In this document: positions 40,266 to 48,621 of the stretch, piece after piece | How positions within the stretch are numbered: position 1 is the stretch's first letter | How the letters are laid out: each line of letters opens with the position of its first letter | From: Chryseobacterium sp. | GTDB lineage: Bacteria; Bacteroidota; Bacteroidia; Flavobacteriales; Weeksellaceae | Direction of reading: 5' to 3' | Assembly: GCF_029240215.1 (NCBI RefSeq) | Contig: NZ_JARBTK010000010.1 | Location: 28,913 to 92,912, forward strand | Length of the DNA: 64,000 nucleotides | Program-made: the position numbers and the translations under genes | Notes under the pieces: model-generated | What the model saw: only the letters and a program-made list of their open reading frames with translations | The model's database searches: none | Told to the model about the DNA's origin: nothing

Positions 40266-40273
40266 ATTTAGAT

Positions 40274-41230
40274 ATGGGAAAATCAGAGAATAAACTTGCT
40301 ATTGCAATACCTACATATAATAGAGCATTTATTTTAGATGAAAATTTGAGATATATCATCAAAGAAATTAAAAAATATAAAATTCCAATTTATATTTCTG
40401 ATGATAGCAATAATGATGATACAGAGAAAATTATCAATATTATAAAGTCTGAATATCCTTTTATCTATTATTTTAAAAATGATAAAAGTTTGGGACATGA
40501 TAAAAATTGTCTGTATACAATGAGTTTGCCGAAAGAAGATTATATTTGGTATCTTGGTGATTCAATGATGATTGTGGAAGGGGCTTTGACCAAGATAATG
40601 GAAATAATAGATAACAGAAAGTATGATTTTTTGACTTTGAATGCTGTAGGAAGAAGTCTTTCTGTGAAATCAAAAGAATATCATAATCCTCATACCATAA
40701 TGGACGAAATTGGATGGCATTTAACGCTTACAGGATCAACTATTTACAAAAAATCTTCATTGAATTTAAATAATTTAAATTTGGAAAAGTGTGAAAATTT
40801 TCCACAATTAGCACTTGTATTAAAAGATTTCCGGAATAAAGAATTATTTTGGTTAAATGATAAATTAATAGTTTCTAATGCGAAGAAGAAAAGTTACTGG
40901 CAAAATAACATACTTAAAGTTTTTATAGATGATTATCACAAAACATTAGAATATGTTTTTGGAAACAAACCTCAGAATCTAGAATGGGTTTTTCAGCATA
41001 TGGACAAATCTCAGCTTTTCTCTTACTTTCAGTTATTAAAATTAAGAACTGTAGGATCTTTAGATAAAAATAATCGATTGAAATATCGTAATGTATTGGG
41101 CAAACTTACCTTTTCCAAAAGATTGTTTATTTTTTTTATATTTATGATTCCCGATTTTTTTTTAAAAAGATTAGAGAATTGCATCTTAATGAGTAAGAAC
41201 AAAATGAAATTTTTGAAGAGAAAGCCATGA
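40274..41230 (+). CDS. Family 2 glycosyltransferase
   Basis: A 318-residue GT-A enzyme: LAIAIPTYNRAFILDENLRY, acidic YISDDSNNDDTEKI, and WYLGDSMMI at the metal site, where Asp-Ser stands in place of the common Asp-x-Asp. A basic, hydrophobic C-terminus may touch the membrane. The stop overlaps the polymerase start by ATGA. Confidence 0.8.
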   Translation: MGKSENKLAIAIPTYNRAFILDENLRYIIKEIKKYKIPIYISDDSNNDDTEKIINIIKSEYPFIYYFKNDKSLGHDKNCLYTMSLPKEDYIWYLGDSMMIVEGALTKIMEIIDNRKYDFLTLNAVGRSLSVKSKEYHNPHTIMDEIGWHLTLTGSTIYKKSSLNLNNLNLEKCENFPQLALVLKDFRNKELFWLNDKLIVSNAKKKSYWQNNILKVFIDDYHKTLEYVFGNKPQNLEWVFQHMDKSQLFSYFQLLKLRTVGSLDKNNRLKYRNVLGKLTFSKRLFIFFIFMIPDFFLKRLENCILMSKNKMKFLKRKP

Positions 41231-42300
41231 CATATTATCTTCTTTTTTTTGTTACTTCATTTTTTGCTTTGCTAGGTAATTCTAAGTACAGGAATTTGTT
41301 TTTTGTTGTTCTCATTGTTATCCTTACGATATTTGCAGGAACACGTCTTAATATAGATAACGATTATACAATGTATTTCAAAAAATTCAGATACATAGAA
41401 AATAATGTTAAAGATTTTTTAAACAGCGAGAATAAGTTTGAGTGGTGTATGTACATATTTCCTCATTTTTTCATTTTGTTTTTCAGCAATAAAGTTCAGG
41501 TAGCAAGATTTAGTATATTACTGTTTGCTGTATTCGGAGTCAGTATAAAATTAATTGCGATAAGAAAATATGCACAGTTTTTCTTTCTCAGTGTTATTTT
41601 GTATACTAGCAATCTATTTCTGATGCACGAAATGACAACAATAAGAGCTGGAGTTGCAGCGGCTATTTTTTTATGGTCTATTGGTGATCTGGAAGATAAA
41701 AATTATAAAGTTTTTTTTACAAAACTTTTATTATGTTTCTTTTTTCATTCTTCAAGTATTGTGCTGATAGTGGCTTGGTTATTATTGCAAATAAAAATTA
41801 ATATTAGATTTCTGTACGTTGCAATTGCTGTAAGTTTTTTGTCTGCCATACTTAAAATAAACTTTTTAACATTGCTGTTATTAGATAAGGTATTTCCACG
41901 TGTTGCGGTTTATCTTGAAATGATGGAGTGGATGAAAGAAAAAGAAACAAATATTTTCAGTTTTAGATTATTGTTTGCTTTGGCATTTGTCATATTATTT
42001 GCTTTTTTTTATCAAAAACTAAAAGAGATTAAATATTTTGATATATTGTTTAGACTGCATATAATATCTATTTGCCTTTTCTTTTTATTGAGCACTAGTG
42101 CACAGGTATTCTCCATAAGAACATTTGAGTTGCTTTCTGTTGTTCAAATTCTTTTATATCCTATGATTATTTTTATATTTGAGCCAAAATCAAAATTCAT
42201 AGGTTGGTTGGTTATTATAGCTTTCTCCATATTGCAAATAGTATATTTAGTAGATTTTGCAGATATTTACAAACCATATAAATCATGGTTTTTAAATTAA
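41227..42300 (+). CDS. EpsG-family polysaccharide polymerase (Wzy), module 2
   Basis: A 357-residue membrane protein with about ten helices. The N-terminal pattern FAGTRLNIDNDYTMYFKKF is characteristic of EpsG/Wzy-like polymerases. It would polymerise repeat units delivered by the flippase at 38910. Start ATG overlaps the upstream stop (ATGA). Confidence 0.8.
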   Translation: MTYYLLFFVTSFFALLGNSKYRNLFFVVLIVILTIFAGTRLNIDNDYTMYFKKFRYIENNVKDFLNSENKFEWCMYIFPHFFILFFSNKVQVARFSILLFAVFGVSIKLIAIRKYAQFFFLSVILYTSNLFLMHEMTTIRAGVAAAIFLWSIGDLEDKNYKVFFTKLLLCFFFHSSSIVLIVAWLLLQIKINIRFLYVAIAVSFLSAILKINFLTLLLLDKVFPRVAVYLEMMEWMKEKETNIFSFRLLFALAFVILFAFFYQKLKEIKYFDILFRLHIISICLFFLLSTSAQVFSIRTFELLSVVQILLYPMIIFIFEPKSKFIGWLVIIAFSILQIVYLVDFADIYKPYKSWFLN

Positions 42301-42347
42301 TTGTAATATGATAAATAAAAATAATTTTCACAGCAAATATTAACATC

Positions 42348-43175
42348 TTGAAAATATCTATATTATTTGGAATTGTTTGTTATAGAGAGAAGTTTTGGGA
42401 AACTCAGTCTTTCAAAGATATTGTGATGTCTCATAAAAAAAGTTCTTTGGATAATCAACTTCTGCTGTCCATATATGACAATACTGATTTTAAAGAATGG
42501 AATGTCTTACAAGATTGCCCGAGTTATGACAATGTTATCATTAACTATAAACATGACTCTTCAAATTCCGGTATTGCGATAGCATTCAATTATTTTGCGG
42601 AATTTTCTAAAAATAAGAATTTACAATGGATAGTATTTCTTGATCAGGACACCAGTTTGCCAAGTGACTTCTTTAATAAATATGTCAAAAAAACATTAAA
42701 CACGGATAAAAATATTTTATTTCCAAAAATATATATTGGAAAACACCTTTTTTCACCGAGTCATTATAATTGGTTTAGAACATCTGAAATAAAAGAAATT
42801 CAATCAGATATCATGTTGCACAATATCACAGCAATAAATTCAGGAATGATGATAAAGACAGATTTTTATCTACAAAATGGGGGATACAATAAAAACCTGC
42901 GTATAGATTTTTGTGATCATGAATTTATTGAAAGAATTAATAATCGTCAAATATTTGCAGATATTATCGATGTTTGTTTACATCAGGAGTTTTCTTCAAA
43001 AACAAATAAGAAAAAAAAATCTTTAGAGAGATATAAGTTATATTGTAATGATTTAAAAGTTTACAGAAAAAACAAAAATAAATTGTTATTTTTTTTAGCA
43101 GTAGATTTGCCTCATTTATTGAAAGAAATCTATAGAAATAGAAGTTTGAAATTTTTTAAAATTAGATTTAAATAA
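42348..43175 (+). CDS. Family 2 glycosyltransferase (rhamnosyltransferase-like)
   Basis: A 275-residue GT2 protein. WIVFLDQDTSLPSDF is the DQDT-type metal site usual in WbbL-like rhamnosyltransferases, with NSGIAIAFNYFAEFS before it and INSGMMIKTDFYLQNGGYN after it. Start is TTG 42348; no better codon is seen. The rmlC gene at the end of the module is consistent with a dTDP-L-rhamnose donor, but this is inference. Confidence 0.8.
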   Translation: MKISILFGIVCYREKFWETQSFKDIVMSHKKSSLDNQLLLSIYDNTDFKEWNVLQDCPSYDNVIINYKHDSSNSGIAIAFNYFAEFSKNKNLQWIVFLDQDTSLPSDFFNKYVKKTLNTDKNILFPKIYIGKHLFSPSHYNWFRTSEIKEIQSDIMLHNITAINSGMMIKTDFYLQNGGYNKNLRIDFCDHEFIERINNRQIFADIIDVCLHQEFSSKTNKKKKSLERYKLYCNDLKVYRKNKNKLLFFLAVDLPHLLKEIYRNRSLKFFKIRFK

Positions 43176-43182
43176 TAATACG

Positions 43183-43941
43183 TTGAGAGAACCTGTTTCT
43201 ATATGTATGGCATCATATAATGGTGAACAATACATTAAAAACCAGATTAGTTCTATTTTAGAACAATTAACACAAGATGATGAACTGATTATAGTTGATG
43301 ATTGTTCTTCAGATAGTACTGTGGAAATTATTAAGGCCTTTACGGCTCTATCAATAAAGCTGTATCACAACAATATAAATATAGGTTATGTAAAAACCTT
43401 TGAAAAAGCAGTCTCATTATCAAAAAATAATATTATCTGCTTAGCAGATCAAGATGATATTTGGATTAAAGGTAGGTTGGAGTTATTGTATCAGACACTC
43501 AAAAAAGAAAATGTTTTGGTCGTGGCGTCAAATTTTCAGGTTAAAAATGAATCCCAAAACAATGTTAAGTTTTTAAAGTTAAAACATGAGGATTCAAAAG
43601 ATTTGTTGGGCAATATTAAAAGAATTTTTTTAGGAAGGTCTGCTTATTATGGATGTACTATGATGATAGATAGAAAGATTTTTAAATATATTTTACCATT
43701 TCCAATATATACTGAGGCACATGATCTTTGGATCGCAATGACTGCGAACTTATTAAAGTCAATATATCATCTTAATGACAATACACTTGTATATAGAGTA
43801 CATCAAAATAATTCTAGTTTAAAAAAGAGAAAGCTTACACAAAAATTAATAGCGAGATATTATTTTTGTAAAAATATTTTAATTATATTAAAACGAATAA
43901 ATAAATTTTTTTTATTATTTAATTCATCTTCAACACTATGA
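43183..43941 (+). CDS. Family 2 glycosyltransferase
   Basis: A 252-residue GT-A enzyme with PVSICMASYNGEQYIKNQIS, IVDDCSSDSTVEII, and CLADQDDIWIKGRLE, all canonical. The C-terminus is basic (KKRKLTQKL). Start is TTG 43183. The stop overlaps the following epimerase start (ATGA), so translation is coupled. Confidence 0.85.
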   Translation: MREPVSICMASYNGEQYIKNQISSILEQLTQDDELIIVDDCSSDSTVEIIKAFTALSIKLYHNNINIGYVKTFEKAVSLSKNNIICLADQDDIWIKGRLELLYQTLKKENVLVVASNFQVKNESQNNVKFLKLKHEDSKDLLGNIKRIFLGRSAYYGCTMMIDRKIFKYILPFPIYTEAHDLWIAMTANLLKSIYHLNDNTLVYRVHQNNSSLKKRKLTQKLIARYYFCKNILIILKRINKFFLLFNSSSTL

Positions 43942-44957
43942 AAAAAATTGTAATATTAGGCGGTGGTGGCTTTATTGGCGGACACCTCGGAAAAAGGTTA
44001 AAGAAAGAAGGTCATCATATCAGAATTTGCGACATAAAAAAACACGAGTATTTTGATCACTCAGAAATTTGTGATGAATTTATTGTAGGTGATCTTACGG
44101 ATCCATCTGTTGTAAAATTGGTTTTAGAAGATGATACAGACGAAGTTTATCAGCTTGCCGCAGATATGGGAGGAGCTTTATATATATTTACTGGGGAGCA
44201 TGATGCAGATGTAATGCATAATTCTGCAATGATTAACCTTAACGTAGCAAGGGAATGTGTGGTTAAAAATGTAAAGAAGGTTTTTTATTCCTCATCTGCT
44301 TGTATGTACCCAGAGCATAATCAATTAGATTCTGATAATCCAAACTGTGAAGAAAGTTCTGCATATCCAGCAAACCCGGATTCAGAATATGGATGGGAAA
44401 AGCTTTTTTCAGAAAGATTATATTTAGCATACAATAGAAATTATAAATTAAATGTAAGAATTGCAAGATTTCACAATATTTTTGGACCTCAAGGTACCTG
44501 GATGGGAGGCAAAGAAAAATCTCCTGCTGCAATGTGCAGAAAAGTAGCAGAAGAAAATGATAATGGACAAATAGAAGTTTGGGGGAATGGTACACAAACA
44601 CGATCGTTTCTCTATATAGACGAATGTGTAGAAGCTGTTATAAGATTGATGGATTCTGAGTTTTCAGGACCCGTAAATATAGGAAGTGAAGAAATGGTGT
44701 CAATCAACGAATTGGCACAGATGGCAATAGATATATCAAATAAAAAGATAAAGATTAATAATCTTGAAGGACAGGAGTTCTTTGATAAATATGGTTTTAA
44801 ATGTCCCTTGGGTGTGAAAGGAAGGAATTCTCATAATAAACTTTATAAGGAGAAAATAGGATGGGAAGTTTCTCAACCCCTAAGAACCGGCATGGAAAAA
44901 ACATACAAATGGATTGCAGAGCAGGTAGCAAACAATATTGCAAAATCCTCTGTCTAA
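43938..44957 (+). CDS. GDP-mannose 3,5-epimerase-like SDR
   Basis: A 339-residue NAD-dependent extended SDR. The N-terminus ILGGGGFIGGHLGKRLKKEG binds NAD. The middle closely follows plant GDP-mannose 3,5-epimerase: QLAADMGGALYIF, YSSSACMYPEHNQL with the catalytic-type Cys, Tyr-x3-Lys in YGWEKLFSERL, RFHNIFGPQGTWMGGKEKSP and GNGTQTRSFLYIDECVEAV. It would supply GDP-L-galactose or GDP-L-gulose to module 2. Assignment rests on remembered motifs of the plant enzyme. Coupled to the preceding GT2 gene. Confidence 0.75.
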   Translation: MKKIVILGGGGFIGGHLGKRLKKEGHHIRICDIKKHEYFDHSEICDEFIVGDLTDPSVVKLVLEDDTDEVYQLAADMGGALYIFTGEHDADVMHNSAMINLNVARECVVKNVKKVFYSSSACMYPEHNQLDSDNPNCEESSAYPANPDSEYGWEKLFSERLYLAYNRNYKLNVRIARFHNIFGPQGTWMGGKEKSPAAMCRKVAEENDNGQIEVWGNGTQTRSFLYIDECVEAVIRLMDSEFSGPVNIGSEEMVSINELAQMAIDISNKKIKINNLEGQEFFDKYGFKCPLGVKGRNSHNKLYKEKIGWEVSQPLRTGMEKTYKWIAEQVANNIAKSSV

Positions 44958-44970
44958 ATATAATTAGATA

Positions 44971-45720
44971 ATGAAAGTAAGTATAATTACTGTTTGTTGG
45001 AATAGTGAAAAATATTTAAAAAGCGCTATTCAATCTATTTTGGATCAAACATATTCAAATATTGAATATATCATCGTAGATGGAGGATCTACAGATGATA
45101 CATTAAATATTATTAAAGAATATGAGCCATTGTTCAATGGAAGAATGCGTTGGATTACCGAAAAAGACAAGGGAATTTATGACGCAATGAATAAGGGAAT
45201 AGCTATGACATCAGGTGATGTTGTAGGATTATTAAATTCAGATGACATTTATATCTCTAAAAATGTTGTAGAAAATGTTGCAAATTGTTTTCTCGAAAAT
45301 AATATTGATTCTTTATTTTCAGATTTGTATTATGTAAAAGAAGATGACACAAACAAAATTGTAAGAAAATGGAAAACGGGTAAAAGAAATCGATTTTCTG
45401 AAGGTTGGCATCCTGCACACCCAACATTTTTTGTAAGAAAGCAAGTGTATGATACCTATGGCGTTTTCGATTTGAAATATAGAATTGCAGCAGATTTTGA
45501 ATTAATGCTAAGATTTTTAGAAAAGTATAACATATCCTCATACTATTTAAAAGAATACATATTAAAAATGAGATTAGGAGGAGAATCCAATAGAAGCTTT
45601 TCAAATATCAAAAAAGGAAACAGAGAAATAATAGATTCTTTTAAAAAACATCACATTGAAATCCCTTTTTATTATACTTACAAAAGATGGTTGTCGAAAG
45701 TTTTTCAATATTTTGGGTAA
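44971..45720 (+). CDS. Family 2 glycosyltransferase (WcaA-like)
   Basis: A 249-residue GT2 enzyme with all core features: KVSIITVCWNSEKYLKSAIQ, IVDGGSTDDTLNII, EKDKGIYDAMNKGIAMTSGD and LLNSDDIY at the metal site, then HPAHPTFFVRKQVYDTYG. It starts 13 nt after the epimerase gene and ends before a separate promoter, so it closes a transcription unit. Confidence 0.88.
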   Translation: MKVSIITVCWNSEKYLKSAIQSILDQTYSNIEYIIVDGGSTDDTLNIIKEYEPLFNGRMRWITEKDKGIYDAMNKGIAMTSGDVVGLLNSDDIYISKNVVENVANCFLENNIDSLFSDLYYVKEDDTNKIVRKWKTGKRNRFSEGWHPAHPTFFVRKQVYDTYGVFDLKYRIAADFELMLRFLEKYNISSYYLKEYILKMRLGGESNRSFSNIKKGNREIIDSFKKHHIEIPFYYTYKRWLSKVFQYFG

Positions 45721-45744
45721 AGATTTATAAAATTTATATATTTG
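45712..45744 (+). promoter_or_regulatory. Promoter with both -33 and -7 elements
   Basis: TTTG at 45712 and TATATTTG at 45737-45744 are separated by 21 nt, close to the Bacteroidetes TTTG-N19-TAnnTTTG arrangement. It lies 53 nt before the ATG at 45798 and overlaps the end of the preceding gene. Confidence 0.6.
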
Positions 45745-45797
45745 TAATAAGATTTATTTTTTGTGAAAGATAATAGATTTTTGAGAAACACAGCAGC

Positions 45798-46745
45798 ATG
45801 AAGAAATATCTAAATCTTTCTAGCTATAACGAGAGATATATTTTTATTAACATTAGCAGTATCACATTGAAAATTTTAGAAGAAGAGAATTTTACAAAAT
45901 CTCATAAATCTATTTTTTTTAATTCGGATAACAATCATAAAAGTATTTTTGATTATATTAAACAATTTAATGTGAAAACCATTGTTATAGAAACATCAGA
46001 ATTAAATCATCTCCCGGAAAAAATAACTAATGAAATAATCGAAGCCAAACTTCAAGGGATAGAAGTTTTTGAAGTTCATGAATTTTATGAAAGAATAAAT
46101 GGAAGAATTCCGCTTGTTAAGCTTAATTCTAACGAATATCTTGCTGATGATATTTTCTCAATAGGTTTGGAAAAGAGTGATTTTGTTTTGAAAAGATTCA
46201 TTGATTTGATAGTATCCTTAATTTTATTGCCATTTGCTATACCAATAGTTGCTTTGGGAGCTTTATTGGTTTTTTTAAATTCTCCCGGTAGAGTTTTGTT
46301 TTATCAGGAACGAGTAGGGAAGAACTCTAAAAAGTTCAGAATTTACAAACTGAGAACAATGAAAATTAATCATAATGGTGATTATACTAAAGATAAAGAT
46401 GACAGACTTCTTACTGTCGGCAAGTTTTTGAGAACCACAAAAATTGATGAATTACCACAGCTTTTTAATGTGTTAAATGGAAATATGAGTCTTATTGGTC
46501 CCAGACCGGAACAGCAGAAATATGTTGAAAAATCTGTTGCTGAAAATTCGTACTTTGATTTACGACATTTGGTAAAACCAGGTATTACAGGTTGGGCACA
46601 GGTTAATCTTCCAAAAGCTACACCCAAAGATAATCTTAAGAAATTGGAATATGATTTATATTATATAAAAAACTATTCTGCGTTACTTGATGTTAAAATA
46701 TTATTACGAACCGTAAAAGTGCTACTAACTTTAAATAGTAATTAA
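45798..46745 (+). CDS. Initiating sugar transferase with soluble N-terminal domain
   Basis: A 315-residue exopolysaccharide glycosylphosphotransferase. The C-terminal half is standard: LKRFIDLIVSLILLPFAIPI, FYQERVGKNSKKFRIYKLRTM, TTKIDELPQLFNVLNGNMSL, GPRPEQQKYVEKSV and KPGITGWAQVNLPKAT. The N-terminal ~130 residues form a non-membrane domain (VKTIVIETSELNHLPEKI) like the CoA-binding-like domain of WcaJ, but without the four preceding helices. Third initiating-transferase homologue in the window. Own promoter upstream. Confidence 0.85.
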   Translation: MKKYLNLSSYNERYIFINISSITLKILEEENFTKSHKSIFFNSDNNHKSIFDYIKQFNVKTIVIETSELNHLPEKITNEIIEAKLQGIEVFEVHEFYERINGRIPLVKLNSNEYLADDIFSIGLEKSDFVLKRFIDLIVSLILLPFAIPIVALGALLVFLNSPGRVLFYQERVGKNSKKFRIYKLRTMKINHNGDYTKDKDDRLLTVGKFLRTTKIDELPQLFNVLNGNMSLIGPRPEQQKYVEKSVAENSYFDLRHLVKPGITGWAQVNLPKATPKDNLKKLEYDLYYIKNYSALLDVKILLRTVKVLLTLNSN

Positions 46746-46776
46746 ATTGTAGGATTGTTTTTTAATTTTTACAATT

Positions 46777-47972
46777 ATGTTCAAAAAATTTAGTGTATTT
46801 ATTATATTGTTTCTTTGTAATATATTATTATCACAAAGTAAACACATTCCTATTTTTGCATTTCATGGCGTGCCACCAGGAAAATACTCCACAAAGGAGC
46901 AATTTGCGACAATGAAAAATGCTGGAATTGATATGTGTTATACGCTCTATAATACAGATAAAGAAGTTGTAAAAGCATTAGATGCAGCTTATGCGGCAAA
47001 TGTAAAACTGGTTATAAAGACAGAAACACTTTTTAGTGATACTGAGAGAACAGTAAATCTCATTAAAAATCACCCTGCTTTGTATGGCTATGGTATTATG
47101 GATGAACCCTCACCCAAGAAATTTGAGTATATAACAAGACTGATTCAAGACATTAAAAAATATGACAAGAAAAATATTTTTTATGTCAATTTATTTCCAA
47201 ACTATGTGGGATCAAAAGATATTGATCATTACGGTTATGAAGATTATCTACAGACTTTTATCAATAAAGTACCAGTAACATTTCTCTCTTTTGATAATTA
47301 TCCTTTAGTGAATAACAGGATTAGAGATGATTGGTATGAGAATCTTGAGGTAGTGAGGAAGTTAAGAAAAAAAATAATATTCCCTTCTGGGCTTTTGCTT
47401 GCTCGACAATTCATTATAATTATTTGAAACCAACAGTAGCAGGGATAAAACTTCAACAATTTGGTAATTTATTATATGGGGCGCAGGTATTACAGTATTT
47501 TACTTATTGGACACTTACTTATGAAGACAATTGGGTAAAAGAAAAATATGGTTACTCTATAGTTGATGACAAAGGAAATCCAACACCAACCTATAATGTA
47601 GTAAAAAGTGTAAATGCACAAATCCAAAGAGTAGCTTGGGTATTTTCCGGAGTTATTTCTGATGCCATATTTCACACAGGTAGTGAAATTCCAAAAGGAA
47701 CGACAAAGTTGATGTCTGTACCAAAAGGTTTTAAACATTTCTCAACAAACGGTAGAAATGCAATAGTTTCAATGATGTCAAATGGGAAAAACAAATTTAT
47801 TATAATCCAGAATAAATCATTAACAGATAATTTTACTTTAGATTATATGTTAACAAAAACAATGAAAAAAGTTGATAATCTCTCTGGAAAAGCTAAAAAT
47901 GTTTCGGCATTTAAAAAATATAAATCTATAATTCTGCCTGGAGATATATTGATTTTTACATATGATAAGTAA
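46777..47972 (+). pseudogene. Frameshifted glycoside-hydrolase-like exported protein
   Basis: Two adjoining reading frames together encode one protein of about 397 residues. The first part (46777 onward) has a signal peptide (ending ILLSQ) and a TIM-barrel-like sequence with YGYGIMDEPSPKKFEYI, where the Glu could be catalytic. The second part, in the next frame, continues with FWAFACSTIHYNYLKPT and QVLQYFTYWTLTYEDNW. The shift falls in a run of eight A (47367-47374); nine A would restore the frame. As written the first frame ends at 47427. It may be a decayed gene, a sequencing error in the homopolymer, or a slippery tract. A glycosidase beside a polymerase region could trim or release polysaccharide. 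Confidence 0.75.
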
Positions 47973-47984
47973 ATAATTGTACTA

Positions 47985-48530
47985 ATGAAAATAAAAGAAA
48001 CTCCACTCAAAGACTGTTATATTATAGAACCTACAATTTTCGAAGATGAAAGAGGTTATTTCTTTGAAAAATTTAACGAAAAAAAATTTGAAGAACTCAC
48101 AGGAATGAATGGACATTTTGTTCAGGACAATATTTCGAAATCTTCATATGGTGTTTTGAGAGGGTTACATTTACAAAAAGGTGAAAATGCTCAGGCAAAA
48201 TTAGTTTCATGCCTAGAAGGTAAGGTTTGGGACGTTGCGGTAGATCTGCGTAAAGACTCTCCTACATTTGGAAAATGGTTTGGTGTCGAGCTTACTGCGG
48301 AAAATAAATTACAGTTATACGTTCCAAGAGGTTTCGGTCATGGTTTTTCAGTAATTAGCGAGACTGCTGTTTTTTCTTATAAATGCGATAATTTTTATAA
48401 TAAACGATCTGAAGGAAGCGTGAAGTATAATGATGAAGACCTCAATATAGATTGGAAACTGAAAGAAGAGGATATGATTCTTTCCGATAAAGACCAAAAT
48501 TCACCAACTTTTCAGGATGAAAATTATTAA
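47985..48530 (+). CDS. rmlC: dTDP-4-dehydrorhamnose 3,5-epimerase
   Basis: A 181-residue cupin enzyme of the dTDP-L-rhamnose route. Motifs: DERGYFFEKFNEKKFEELTG, FVQDNISKSSYGVLRGLHLQ with the catalytic His, GKVWDVAVDLRKDSPTFGKW, and YVPRGFGHGFSVISE. Full length. rmlA, rmlB and rmlD are not in the window, so they must be elsewhere if rhamnose is made. It is the last gene of the polysaccharide region and is followed by a terminator. Confidence 0.95.
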   Translation: MKIKETPLKDCYIIEPTIFEDERGYFFEKFNEKKFEELTGMNGHFVQDNISKSSYGVLRGLHLQKGENAQAKLVSCLEGKVWDVAVDLRKDSPTFGKWFGVELTAENKLQLYVPRGFGHGFSVISETAVFSYKCDNFYNKRSEGSVKYNDEDLNIDWKLKEEDMILSDKDQNSPTFQDENY

Positions 48531-48541
48531 AATAAAATCAT

Positions 48542-48567
48542 AACCACTTATTTTTAAGTGGTTTTTA
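48542..48567 (+). terminator. Terminator at the end of the polysaccharide region
   Basis: Perfect 9-bp stem AACCACTTA / TAAGTGGTT, 4-nt loop, followed by T residues, 12 nt after rmlC. Confidence 0.85.
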
Positions 48568-48595
48568 TATGTTTATGATACAGAGTTATATTTTG

Positions 48596-48603
48596 TATCT
48601 TTG
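48596..48603 (+). promoter_or_regulatory. -7 box of the broken rimO gene
   Basis: TATCTTTG (TAnnTTTG), 18 nt before ATG 48622. It overlaps the in-frame TTG at 48601, which is therefore not the start. Confidence 0.6.
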
Positions 48604-48621
48604 CAGACTCAAAATAGAAAG

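Noticed and set aside
45257..45604. A 115-codon minus-strand frame opposite a GT2 gene
   Set aside because: Low-complexity Leu/Ile/Asn content; the plus-strand glycosyltransferase is canonical.
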